NCBI GenBank assembly: GCA_028139285.1
Contig: JAOINI010000003.1
Span: forward strand, 1 to 64,000
Origin: Candidatus Pelagibacter sp.
GTDB taxonomy: Bacteria > Pseudomonadota > Alphaproteobacteria > Pelagibacterales > Pelagibacteraceae
Length of the DNA: 64,000 nt
Direction of reading: 5' to 3'
Shown: positions 25,297 through 33,854 of the stretch, piece by piece
Layout of the letters: every line of letters starts with the position of its first letter
Numbering within the stretch: the first letter of the stretch is position 1
The notes under the pieces: generated by a model
Databases searched by the model: none
Told to the model about the DNA's origin: nothing
What the model saw: only the letters and a program-made list of their open reading frames with translations
Translations under genes and position numbers: made by a program

Positions 25297-26334
25297 ATGA
25301 AATTTAAAAAATTAGGCACCACTGACTTAGACGTGAGTTTGATATGTTTGGGGACTATGACATGGGGCACACAAAACACTGAAAAAGATGCATTCGAACA
25401 AATGGATTATTCCTTAGAGAGTGGAATAAATTTTTTTGATACGGCAGAACTTTATTCCGTACCACCCAATTCTGAATCTTACGGTAAGACTGAAACTATG
25501 ATTGGAAACTGGTTTGAAAAAAGAAAAAATAGAGAAAAAATAATTCTAGCTACTAAAGTAGCAGGCCCGGGATGCAATTGGATAAGAGGTGGTGGAAATA
25601 ATTTTGATGAAAAATCAATAGGTGAAGCGATCAATGGGAGTTTGAAAAGACTTAAAACAGATTATATAGATTTGTATCAATTACATTGGCCTGAAAGATC
25701 TACTAATTTTTTTGGAAAAAGAGATTACACCCTAGACAGTGAAGAAGGTGATTGGAATAGTTTTGAAAGTGTACTTAAGGCTCTAGAAAAATTTATAAAA
25801 AGTGGCAAAATTAGATACATTGGTATGTCAAATGAAACACCGTATGGTTTATCAAAATATATCGAACTATCAAAAAATAAAAATTTACCTAGGATGATGT
25901 CAGTTCAAAACCCTTATAATTTAGTAAACAGGACTTACGAAATCGGCATGTCTGAAATTTCAATAAGAGAAAAATGCGGTCTTCTAGTTTATTACCCTCT
26001 TGCCACAGGAGCTCTCTCTGGAAAATATAGAAATGGTCAGATGCCGAAAAATTCTAGGCAAGCTTTGTTCAAAGGATGGGAAAGACATTTAAATCCTTTA
26101 GCTATGAAAGCCTATGAAGAGTACCATAAACTTGCTAAAGAATACAATATGACAATGGCGCAACTTGCTCAGGCATTCGTAAACTCAAGGCCTTTTGTTA
26201 CTAGTAATATAATAGGCGCAACAACCATGGACCAATTAAAAGAAAATATTGATAGTGTTAATATTGAGCTGTCAGACGAAATTATGAAAAAGATTAATGT
26301 GATTCATAACAATAATCCAAACCCATCTCCCTAA
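25297..26334 (+). CDS. Tas-like NAD(P)H-dependent aldo/keto reductase
   Basis: A TIM-barrel aldo/keto reductase of 345 aa. The catalytic tetrad is visible: Asp in INFFDTAELYS near 50, the Tyr there (ELY), Lys in ILATKVAGPG near 87 and His in YQLHWPERS near 128. LGTMTWGTQN, SVQNPYNLVNR and the closing NIIGATTMDQLKENI resemble the Tas/YajO branch. The substrate is unknown. It is followed by an IalB-like gene after 43 nt. Confidence 0.9.
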   Translation: MKFKKLGTTDLDVSLICLGTMTWGTQNTEKDAFEQMDYSLESGINFFDTAELYSVPPNSESYGKTETMIGNWFEKRKNREKIILATKVAGPGCNWIRGGGNNFDEKSIGEAINGSLKRLKTDYIDLYQLHWPERSTNFFGKRDYTLDSEEGDWNSFESVLKALEKFIKSGKIRYIGMSNETPYGLSKYIELSKNKNLPRMMSVQNPYNLVNRTYEIGMSEISIREKCGLLVYYPLATGALSGKYRNGQMPKNSRQALFKGWERHLNPLAMKAYEEYHKLAKEYNMTMAQLAQAFVNSRPFVTSNIIGATTMDQLKENIDSVNIELSDEIMKKINVIHNNNPNPSP

Positions 26335-26377
26335 TTCAAAGCATTGAAATAGATGATTTTTAGTATAAAAATAAAAT

Positions 26378-26878
26378 ATGCTATTAAAAAAAATTTTTAT
26401 ATTTCTGATTTTAGTTGTTTTTTCTACTAATTCATTTGCTGTAACACCTAGATCAACTGGAAAATATAAAAACTGGGAAAGTTTTGTAGCAGAGACTGAT
26501 AAAGGTAAAATTTGTTTCGCCCAAACTGTTCCTACAAAAAGAGCACCTGCAGCAGTAAAAAGAGATAAATCTAAATTATTTGTTACTTTTAGGCCATCAG
26601 AAGAGATCAAAGATGAAGTAAGTTTAACAAGTGGTCACGATTATAAGACATCTAGCGTAACTGCAAGCTCTGGGAAAAGAAGATACTCATTTTTTTCTCA
26701 AAAAGAATTTGCTTGGCTATTAGATGATCAAGAAGAAAAAAAATTTATTCAACTTATGAAAAAAGCAACAGATATAATTGTTAAAGCAAGAACTACAAAA
26801 GGAGCTGAGACTACAGATCACTACTCAATGATGGGTTTCACAAAAGCATACAACACAGCAAAAAAGACTTGCAGTTAA
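26378..26878 (+). CDS. IalB-like periplasmic protein
   Basis: A signal peptide (LLKKIFIFLILVVFSTNSFA) leads into about 145 residues with YKNWESFVAETDKGKICFAQT near 29 and EFAWLLDDQEEKKFIQLMKKA. The pattern W-x-V-x-C-x-Q near the N-terminus with a C-terminal Cys resembles alphaproteobacterial proteins named after invasion-associated locus B. That name comes from pathogens and implies nothing about invasion here. It abuts argG (stop and start touch). Confidence 0.72.
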   Translation: MLLKKIFIFLILVVFSTNSFAVTPRSTGKYKNWESFVAETDKGKICFAQTVPTKRAPAAVKRDKSKLFVTFRPSEEIKDEVSLTSGHDYKTSSVTASSGKRRYSFFSQKEFAWLLDDQEEKKFIQLMKKATDIIVKARTTKGAETTDHYSMMGFTKAYNTAKKTCS

Positions 26879-28063
26879 ATGAAAAAAATTGTTTTAGCCT
26901 ACTCGGGCGGTTTAGATACATCTATAATTTTAAGATGGTTACAAGAAAATTATAATGCTGAGATAATAGCTTACACCTCTGATATTGGACAAGTTTTAGA
27001 TAAAAAAAAAATTGTAAAAAATGCTAGAAGATTGGGCGTTAAGAAAATAATTATTGAAGATCTAAAAAATATCTTTGTTAAAGATTATGTTTTTCCCATG
27101 ATAAGAGCTCATGCAGTATATGAGGGGGTATATTTATTGGGTACATCTATAGCCAGACCGTTAATTGCAAAAAGACAGGTTGAGATTGCAAAAAAATTTA
27201 AAGCTTTTGCAGTTTCTCATGGCGCAACTGGAAAAGGCAACGACCAAGTGAGATTTGAGCTTGGATATGCATATTTTGGTAAAAATAAGATTAAAACTAT
27301 AGCACCTTGGAGAGAATGGAAATTACAATCAAGAGCAGATTTAATTAAATACGCTAAAAAAAACAAAATACCAATTCCTAAAGATAAAAAAGGTGCACCA
27401 CCATTTTCCGTAGATGACAATATTTTTCATACCTCGACGGAAGGCAAAGTTTTAGAAAACCCAAAAAACTCTGCTCCTGAATTTATCTATCAGAGAACAG
27501 TATCACCGCAAAAAGCTCCTAACAAACCAACGAAAGTAAAAATTACTTTTAAAAATAGTGACCCGATTGCGGTAAATGGTAAAAAATTAAATCCTGAAAA
27601 GCTTTTAAGTAAATTGAATATTCTAGCTGGAAAAAATGGAATAGGAAGAGTTGATTTAGTCGAAAATAGATTTATTGGAATTAAATCTAGAGGTGTTTAT
27701 GAAACTCCAGGGGGAACATTGTTGTATACTGCACATAGAGCTATAGAGTCTGTAACTCTAGATAAAGAAACCGCTCATAAAAAAGAGAGAATAATGCCAG
27801 AGTATGCTGAGCTGGTTTATAACGGTTATTGGTTTTCAAAAAAAAGATTAAAATTACAAAAACTAATCGATAAGAAAAGAGACAAAGTATCTGGTGATAT
27901 TGTTTTAAGCTTATGCAAAGGGAACGTAACTATTTTATCAAGAAGGACAAAAAATAAAGCATATTCAATGAAAAAAGTTTCTTTTGAGGAGAATAAAACC
28001 TTTAATAAAAGAAAAGTTGAAAATTTCATAAAATTTCACTCTAAACAGTTAAATAAAGTCTAA
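26879..28063 (+). CDS. argG: Argininosuccinate synthase
   Basis: ArgG joins citrulline and aspartate with ATP in arginine synthesis. The PP-loop AYSGGLDTSIILRWL lies at residues 8-22. The aspartate/citrulline site GTSIARPLIAK is near 91 and SHGATGKGNDQVRFEL is near 113. The 394 aa are within the normal range. It is unusually lysine-rich, as in other proteins of this window. argH is not adjacent. Confidence 0.97.
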   Translation: MKKIVLAYSGGLDTSIILRWLQENYNAEIIAYTSDIGQVLDKKKIVKNARRLGVKKIIIEDLKNIFVKDYVFPMIRAHAVYEGVYLLGTSIARPLIAKRQVEIAKKFKAFAVSHGATGKGNDQVRFELGYAYFGKNKIKTIAPWREWKLQSRADLIKYAKKNKIPIPKDKKGAPPFSVDDNIFHTSTEGKVLENPKNSAPEFIYQRTVSPQKAPNKPTKVKITFKNSDPIAVNGKKLNPEKLLSKLNILAGKNGIGRVDLVENRFIGIKSRGVYETPGGTLLYTAHRAIESVTLDKETAHKKERIMPEYAELVYNGYWFSKKRLKLQKLIDKKRDKVSGDIVLSLCKGNVTILSRRTKNKAYSMKKVSFEENKTFNKRKVENFIKFHSKQLNKV

Positions 28064-28085
28064 ATTTTTGATAGATTAATATCAA

Positions 28086-28472
28086 ATGAACAGTTCGATT
28101 CGAAATATTCAGTTAGTTGCGGTTATAGTTGTTCTTGTATCAACTATTATTGCTTTCTTTTTAGAAATGAAAGAAATGTACGAAAACAAGGACATTACAT
28201 TAGCTGATTTGCTTTTAATGTTCATTTATATCGAAGTAATTGGTTTAGTTAGATCATATTGGGAAACTCAATCCGTAAGAATAACATATCCTTTAATCAT
28301 AGCTATTACAGCGCTAGCTCGGTTCATAATATTACAAGATAAAGAGAGTGATCCTGCAAACTTGATTTATATTTCTTTAGCTATTTTAATAGTTGCGATT
28401 GCTACAGTTATTATAAGATTTAGAAATAGTAAGTACTTAAAAATTGAAAAATCTAGGTCAAGCGAGCTTTAA
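28086..28472 (+). CDS. PsiE-like small membrane protein
   Basis: A 128-aa protein with four predicted helices (about 8-28, 42-54, 67-83, 95-112). The motifs MKEMYENKDITLADLLLMFIYIEVIGLVRSYW and RFIILQD resemble the phosphate-starvation-inducible PsiE family. Its function is not known. The 3' end overlaps folD on the other strand by 20 bp. Confidence 0.75.
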   Translation: MNSSIRNIQLVAVIVVLVSTIIAFFLEMKEMYENKDITLADLLLMFIYIEVIGLVRSYWETQSVRITYPLIIAITALARFIILQDKESDPANLIYISLAILIVAIATVIIRFRNSKYLKIEKSRSSEL

Positions 28473-29295
28473 AACAAGTTAGAGTATTCTTTAACAAACA
28501 TGCAATTGTCATTGGCCCTACGCCTCCAGGAACAGGAGTTATTGCTTTAACATTGTCTTTTAATTCGTCAAAATTCACATCTCCTACTATTTTTTCTCCT
28601 ACTTTATTAATGCCAACATCTATAACAATTGCATTTTTTTTTACCCAATTTTTTTTGATTAAATTTGGAACTCCGACAGCTGCTACTAAAATATCTGCTT
28701 TGAGGCACTCGTTTTGTAAATCATCAGTTTTTGAATGAGCAATAGTTACCGTGCAATTTTCTTTTAGTAATAATTGAGCCATTGGTTTTCCGTTTAAATT
28801 AGATCTTCCTATTATAACTGCATGTTTACCTGCTAAATTTGGTTCTATCTTTTTAATCAATAAAAGACACCCTAAAGGTGTACATGGAACAATTGATTCA
28901 TAGCCTGATGAAAGATTACCAACATTCATTGGGTTAAAGCCATCAACATCTTTAGATGGATGAATTGCATTAATAATTTTCTTTTTACTGATTTGGTTAG
29001 GCAAAGGGAGCTGAACTAAAATACCAGAAATTTCATCGTTTTTATTTAGCTCTTTAATTTTTTCTAGAATATCTTTTTCGCTCACATTTTTTGGATATTT
29101 TATAATTTCAGAGTTAATACCGACCTCTCGTGCACTTTTTTCTTTGTTCTTAACATAGATTAAACTTGGAGCAAAATCTCCGATTAGAATTACTGTCAAA
29201 GTGGGTGTTTTACCATTCTTTTTCTTTAAATCTGAAATTTCTTTTTTAATTTCATTTCTAATAATCTCTGCTTCTTTTTTCCCATCAATAATCAT
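28453..29295 (-). CDS. folD: Methylenetetrahydrofolate dehydrogenase/cyclohydrolase FolD
   Basis: FolD interconverts methylene-, methenyl- and formyl-tetrahydrofolate. The catalytic lysine lies in SLIYVKNKEKSAREVGI near 56. ILVQLPLPNQISKKKI near 97, DVDGFNPMNVG, the NADP loop IGRSNLNGKPMAQLL near 163 and PVPGGVGPMTIACL near 255 complete the signature. The length is 280 aa. The start overlaps the yggT stop by 4 nt. One-carbon flow to and from glycine is relevant to this cell's economy. Confidence 0.97.
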   Translation of the reverse strand: MIIDGKKEAEIIRNEIKKEISDLKKKNGKTPTLTVILIGDFAPSLIYVKNKEKSAREVGINSEIIKYPKNVSEKDILEKIKELNKNDEISGILVQLPLPNQISKKKIINAIHPSKDVDGFNPMNVGNLSSGYESIVPCTPLGCLLLIKKIEPNLAGKHAVIIGRSNLNGKPMAQLLLKENCTVTIAHSKTDDLQNECLKADILVAAVGVPNLIKKNWVKKNAIVIDVGINKVGEKIVGDVNFDELKDNVKAITPVPGGVGPMTIACLLKNTLTCFKARLT

Positions 29296-29588
29296 CTTAA
29301 AAATAACCCTGGTGCAAACATTTCAAAAACTAAATTTCTAAAAAACATTAATCCTAAGATCAGTATCACAGGAGAGATATCTATAGACCCTAAGTTAGGT
29401 AAAAATCTTCTGATAAAATTTAAAGGTGGAGCTGTAAGTTTGTAAGAAACATCTAAAACAGAATATACAAAACGATTGCTTGTATTTAAAACGTTAAAAG
29501 CAACCAGCCAACTAAATATTACGTGAATAATTAATATCCAAATATAAAGGTTAACTATATTGTCGAATAAAATTAATATCGACTTCAT
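29292..29588 (-). CDS. yggT: YggT family membrane protein
   Basis: A 98-aa protein with two or three hydrophobic stretches. YggT features are NLYIWILIIHVIFSWLVAFN near the start, KLTAPPLNFIRRFLPNLGSIDISPVILILGL in the second half, and an aromatic C-terminus. YggT proteins are linked to osmotic stress and potassium uptake or membrane organisation. Its stop and start overlap both neighbours (folD by 4 nt, mscS by 1 nt), so a mscS-yggT-folD unit is likely. Confidence 0.88.
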   Translation of the reverse strand: MKSILILFDNIVNLYIWILIIHVIFSWLVAFNVLNTSNRFVYSVLDVSYKLTAPPLNFIRRFLPNLGSIDISPVILILGLMFFRNLVFEMFAPGLFLR

Positions 29589-30679
29589 TAATTTTTCTCC
29601 ACATAAACTGATGTACTTGGAAAAGCAAAAGACGCATTATTTTTTTCTACTATATTTTTTATTTCAAGGGCTAAAAGATCTTTTACCTTCATCCACTCTA
29701 AGTATTTTCTGGTTTTAGTAAAACATATTAGTTTAATATCTATTGAACTTGCAGCAAATTGATCGATTTTTACTGAAAGCATTGTATTTTCTGATTTTGA
29801 AAATAATTCACTATTTTTTATATAATTTTCTATCTGCTGTTTGATATCAATTAATTGTTTGCTTGTTGTTCTATACTCTAGGCCTATAATCCAATTAATC
29901 CTCCTATTGGTAATTAAAGAATTATTTATTACTGCTTTTTCTGCAAACTGAAAATTAGGAATTGTTGCAAGAGATTTGTCAAATCTTCTAACAACTGTAG
30001 ATCTAAAACCTATTGACTCAACTGTGCCTTCAATAACATCTTCAACGTATATCCAATCTCCAACTTTAAATCTTTTCTCGACTAAAACTAATATACCTGA
30101 AATTAAATTTTTAAATAAATCTTGTGCTCCAAGTGCAACGGCAACACCAAATAGTCCTAGTCCTGCTATAATTGGTCCAATTTTAATTCCCCAAAGTTCT
30201 AAAACAGCCGCTAATCCTAGAATTATTATTAGGACCTTTAGAGCTTTGATAATCCAATTGACTAAATCCCTTGAGAGTAAATCACTAATTGATTTTACAA
30301 CAGTTGAAAAGGGTCCAATGATTTGGTGAAAGGTCCAAAATATAAGAATTGTAATTAAAGAACGATTAATAGTTTCTAAAAAATCTGCAGCTTGAGTTTC
30401 AATAGTTAGATAACTAGTAGCTACAAAAAAACCTAATACAATCGGAAAAAATTTAGCTGGCCCCTCCATAGACTTTACAAGGGTATTATCAAAGTTATTT
30501 GAGGTTTTTGATACGTAGTTCTCCAACCTTTTAATTACGAATTTTGAAAATATTCCTCTTAAAAAAAGAAAAAATAAAAAAATTATTAAAGCAATAATAA
30601 TTTCGGAAATATTAACTCCCGAAATACCTTTATTCCAAACATCTAAAAATAATATCTTAAAATTTTGCAATACTTCCAT
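29588..30679 (-). CDS. mscS: MscS-family mechanosensitive channel
   Basis: At 363 aa, several N-terminal helices precede the MscS pore and beta domain. GLGLFGVAVALGAQDLFKNLISG near 175 is the pore-lining TM3 with its glycine/alanine packing. EKRFKVGDWIYVEDVIEGTVESIGFRSTVVRRFD is the beta domain. It releases solutes on hypo-osmotic shock. It directly follows hemD and overlaps yggT by one base. Confidence 0.92.
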   Translation of the reverse strand: MEVLQNFKILFLDVWNKGISGVNISEIIIALIIFLFFLFLRGIFSKFVIKRLENYVSKTSNNFDNTLVKSMEGPAKFFPIVLGFFVATSYLTIETQAADFLETINRSLITILIFWTFHQIIGPFSTVVKSISDLLSRDLVNWIIKALKVLIIILGLAAVLELWGIKIGPIIAGLGLFGVAVALGAQDLFKNLISGILVLVEKRFKVGDWIYVEDVIEGTVESIGFRSTVVRRFDKSLATIPNFQFAEKAVINNSLITNRRINWIIGLEYRTTSKQLIDIKQQIENYIKNSELFSKSENTMLSVKIDQFAASSIDIKLICFTKTRKYLEWMKVKDLLALEIKNIVEKNNASFAFPSTSVYVEKN

Positions 30680-31378
30680 CTAATTACCAATTTTTATAAG
30701 TTCATCTCCAGCTTCGAAGGTTTCTAAATTTTTCCATCCAGCTTCTTTGAAAACATTTATAACTTTTTCACTTATACACATTACTCTTGAGCCTGTCATC
30801 AGTCCATTGAGTGAGTACTTTTTCGCTAAATCAATAAAGCTTTCTGCACTCCTCTTTGAGTAAACAAAAATTATGTCAGGAGGATGATCTTTAATTAAAT
30901 TATTAGTATCCTCATTTAATTCTTTAATTTTTTCTGAAGTATAATTGATAATTTTATCTATTTGAAAACCTTCCTTTTGTAGCTCTAAATCCAAGTCTGA
31001 TGTAATATTATCTCCACATATATACGCTAATACCTTTTTTTTATCTAAGTCGCCTGAATTAACAATAATATTCTTTAAGGCATTTATCGTCCCTCCAGCT
31101 GAAATAGTATTATTATAACCTTGCTGCCTTACAATCTTTTCTGTAATTGCTCCAACGCAGAAACAAAGTTTATTTCTATCTGGCTTTAATAGTTTTAGAC
31201 TCCTTATTGCATTAGCACTTGTAAATATAAATGCATTGTATTTTTTGGAGTCAATAGGATCAAGTTCTGCTTTGGAGATCTTTAAAGTAGGTACATGAAT
31301 AATTTTATGACCTAAAGAAAATAATTTTCCCATTAAATCCTCAGAGTCTATTAGCGGTCTCGTTATTATAATATTCAT
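30680..31378 (-). CDS. hemD: Uroporphyrinogen-III synthase HemD
   Basis: HemD closes hydroxymethylbilane with D-ring inversion. The family is weakly conserved. Supporting features are the N-terminal IITRPLIDSEDLMGKL, the bilobed alpha/beta pattern, FTSANAIRSLKLL near 52, CVGAITEKIVRQQGY near 73, and VYSKRSAESFIDL near 168. Position decides it: the start overlaps the hemC stop by 4 nt, the classic hemCD pair. Confidence 0.92.
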   Translation of the reverse strand: MNIIITRPLIDSEDLMGKLFSLGHKIIHVPTLKISKAELDPIDSKKYNAFIFTSANAIRSLKLLKPDRNKLCFCVGAITEKIVRQQGYNNTISAGGTINALKNIIVNSGDLDKKKVLAYICGDNITSDLDLELQKEGFQIDKIINYTSEKIKELNEDTNNLIKDHPPDIIFVYSKRSAESFIDLAKKYSLNGLMTGSRVMCISEKVINVFKEAGWKNLETFEAGDELIKIGN

Positions 31379-32292
31379 TTTTTTTTAAATTTTTCTCCAG
31401 CTAGATCTAATAATTTTTCTCCAACACTTTTTCCAATAAAAGACGCGTCTGCCTCTCTTCCTATAAGCTCGTATTCAAAACTCTCTTGACCGGTATCTGA
31501 AAAAAGCTGAGCTTTAAGTTTTAAATTATGGTTTTCAATTTCAGCTAACCCACCTATTGCAGTATCGCAATCACCTCCGATAGTTTGAAGCATTTTTCTT
31601 TCAGCTATTGCGCAAAGATTAGTTGCACTATCATTTATTCTTTTTATCAAATTTTTAATTTCATCTTCCTTTCTACATTGCACAGCAATAATTCCTTGTC
31701 CAACCGCTGGTAGAATATGCTCACAATTAAAAGTAAAGCTTATTTTTTTATCGAGTTTAAGTGATTTTACTCCAGCAGCCGCAAGAATGATTCCATCTAA
31801 TTTGTTTTCATTGATTTTATTTATTCTAGTGTCAATATTTCCCCGAATATTGATTACAGAAATTTTATTATTAATTTTTTTTAATTGAAGCTCTCTCCTT
31901 TTTGAACTTGAACCGATTTTTACACCTTTTTTTAAATCAGAAATACTTTTAATTTTTTCACTAATTATTACATCTCGGTAATCATTTCTTTTTAAATATG
32001 CTCCTATTAAAAGACCCTCATTTTCATTTGCCTCCATATCTTTTAGAGAATGCACAGCAATATCTATTTCTTTTTTTAATAAGCTTTCTTCAATTTCTTT
32101 ACAAAATAAATTTTTTCCACCTATTTCTGAGATGTTCTTATTTAAATTCAAATCGCCTGATGTTTTTATGGCTTTAAAATTAATATTCTCCTCTTTAAGG
32201 TCTTTATTATTTTTTACTAATAGCTCCTTAACTTTTGTCACATAGGCTAATGAGAGTTTGCTGCCTCGAGCTCCAATTGTAATTTTTGTCAT
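31375..32292 (-). CDS. hemC: Porphobilinogen deaminase HemC
   Basis: HemC polymerises four porphobilinogens into hydroxymethylbilane on a dipyrromethane cofactor. Motifs are IGARGSKLSLAYVTKV at the start, AVHSLKDM near 81, GSSSKRRELQL near 128, NIRGNIDTRINK near 147 and the cofactor cysteine in GGDCDTAIGG near 240. The 305 aa are standard. It is divergent from tsaD across a 55-nt gap holding both promoters. Confidence 0.96.
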   Translation of the reverse strand: MTKITIGARGSKLSLAYVTKVKELLVKNNKDLKEENINFKAIKTSGDLNLNKNISEIGGKNLFCKEIEESLLKKEIDIAVHSLKDMEANENEGLLIGAYLKRNDYRDVIISEKIKSISDLKKGVKIGSSSKRRELQLKKINNKISVINIRGNIDTRINKINENKLDGIILAAAGVKSLKLDKKISFTFNCEHILPAVGQGIIAVQCRKEDEIKNLIKRINDSATNLCAIAERKMLQTIGGDCDTAIGGLAEIENHNLKLKAQLFSDTGQESFEYELIGREADASFIGKSVGEKLLDLAGEKFKKK

Positions 32293-32347
32293 TAATTGAT
32301 TATATATTTGATAGAATTATTTTATACTATCTTAATTTTTTAAAGAG

Positions 32348-33424
32348 ATGACAAAAAAGATTACATTTTTAGGAATTGAAACAAGCTGCGATGAAACTGC
32401 AGCAGCTGTAATAAGGGAAAATGATAAGGGCACTGCAGATGTTTTATCAAATATAGTTTCAAGTCAGATTTCAGAGCATAAAAAATTTGGAGGAGTAGTA
32501 CCTGAATTAGCAGCTAGAGCGCATTTAGAAAATATTGAATATATAATCAAAGCTGCTTTAGAGGAAAGTAAAGTTTCTTTAGATGAAATAGATGGGATTG
32601 CAGCTACTGCAGGTCCAGGCTTAATTGTATGTTTAACAGTTGGTCTAAACATAGGTAAAACAATTGCTGCATTTTCAAATAAGCCATTCGTTGCAGTTAA
32701 TCACTTAGAAGGTCATGCTCTTAGTCCAGGATTAGAGAATAAAATTCAATTCCCATATTTGCTTTTATTAATCTCTGGAGGTCACTCCCAATTTTTAATA
32801 GTGAGAGACATTAATGAGTACGAACAATTAGGAACCACAATCGATGATGCTTTAGGCGAAGCGTTTGATAAAACCGCAAAGATGCTAGATTTAGGATATC
32901 CAGGAGGACCGAGTGTTGAGAAATTTGCAAAATTGGGAGACAAAAACTTTTTTAAGCTTCCTGAACCAATAATAAATAAAGCAGGTTGTAATTTATCGTT
33001 TGCTGGGCTTAAAACTGCAGTCTTAAGAGAGTCAAAAAAATTAAATGATAACGATAAATTAAAATATAGTCTTGCAGCTTCTTTTCAAAATACCATAAAC
33101 AAAATTCTTTATAAAAAAACAAAGATTGCAATTCAAATGTATAAAGAAAAAATTAATACACCGAACATTAATTTAGTTGTAGCTGGAGGTGTGGCTGCTA
33201 ATATTTCGATAAGAGAAAATTTAAAAAAACTTTCAGATGAAATGGGATTTAAAACTGTTTATCCTAATTTAAAATTTTGTGGTGATAACGCTGCTATGAT
33301 TGCCTGGGCTGGTATTCAAAGATTTAAAAAAAATTTATTAAATAAAATTGATGTCAAAGCCAAATCTAGATGGCCTTTAGATGAAAATGCTCCCTACATG
33401 AAAGGGCCAGGTTTAAAGTTATAA
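32348..33424 (+). CDS. tsaD: tRNA threonylcarbamoyladenosine synthase subunit TsaD
   Basis: TsaD transfers the threonylcarbamoyl group to A37 of ANN-decoding tRNAs. The ASKHA fold is marked by GIETSCDETAAAVI at the start, the metal-binding histidines in NHLEGHALSPG near 117, LLISGGHSQFL near 137, GEAFDKTAKMLDLGYPGGP near 173 and GGVAANISIRE near 280. Length 358 aa. It is followed with a 1-nt overlap by an EVE-domain gene. Confidence 0.97.
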   Translation: MTKKITFLGIETSCDETAAAVIRENDKGTADVLSNIVSSQISEHKKFGGVVPELAARAHLENIEYIIKAALEESKVSLDEIDGIAATAGPGLIVCLTVGLNIGKTIAAFSNKPFVAVNHLEGHALSPGLENKIQFPYLLLLISGGHSQFLIVRDINEYEQLGTTIDDALGEAFDKTAKMLDLGYPGGPSVEKFAKLGDKNFFKLPEPIINKAGCNLSFAGLKTAVLRESKKLNDNDKLKYSLAASFQNTINKILYKKTKIAIQMYKEKINTPNINLVVAGGVAANISIRENLKKLSDEMGFKTVYPNLKFCGDNAAMIAWAGIQRFKKNLLNKIDVKAKSRWPLDENAPYMKGPGLKL

Positions 33425-33837
33425 TGAATTACTGGTTACTTAAGTCTGAACCCGATGTTTGGTCGATTGAACAACAAAAAAAAGCTGGCATAAAAGGCGC
33501 TACCTGGGATGGTGTAAGAAATTATCAAGCTGCAAATAATTTGAGAAAAATGAAAAAAGGTGATTTATGTTTTTTCTACCATTCAAATATTGGAAAAGAA
33601 ATTGTTGGTATAGTTAAAATAATTAAATCAGCTTTTACCGATAAAACTGATAAGAAAAAGAGATTTGTAGCCGTTCAAGTTAGGTTTGTGAGTAAATTTA
33701 AAACGGCTATTTCTCTAGAAAAAATTAAAGAAAACAGGAGAATTTCTCATTTACCGTTGATAAAACAAAGCAGATTGTCAGTAATGCCGATAGATTATAA
33801 AAGCTGGAAAATTATTTGTAACATGGGTAAAGTATAA
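33424..33837 (+). CDS. EVE-domain protein
   Basis: The 137 aa match the EVE (PUA-like) fold: [17 protein letters not shown] at the start, [28 protein letters not shown] near 27 and [10 protein letters not shown]. The aromatic WDGVRNYQA segment forms the base-binding cage. EVE domains read modified bases in DNA or RNA. Here it is coupled to tsaD by a TAATG overlap, which hints at an RNA-modification context, though this pairing is common in alphaproteobacteria and may be housekeeping. Confidence 0.9.
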   Translation: MNYWLLKSEPDVWSIEQQKKAGIKGATWDGVRNYQAANNLRKMKKGDLCFFYHSNIGKEIVGIVKIIKSAFTDKTDKKKRFVAVQVRFVSKFKTAISLEKIKENRRISHLPLIKQSRLSVMPIDYKSWKIICNMGKV

Positions 33838-33854
33838 AAAATTTTGGGGTATTT

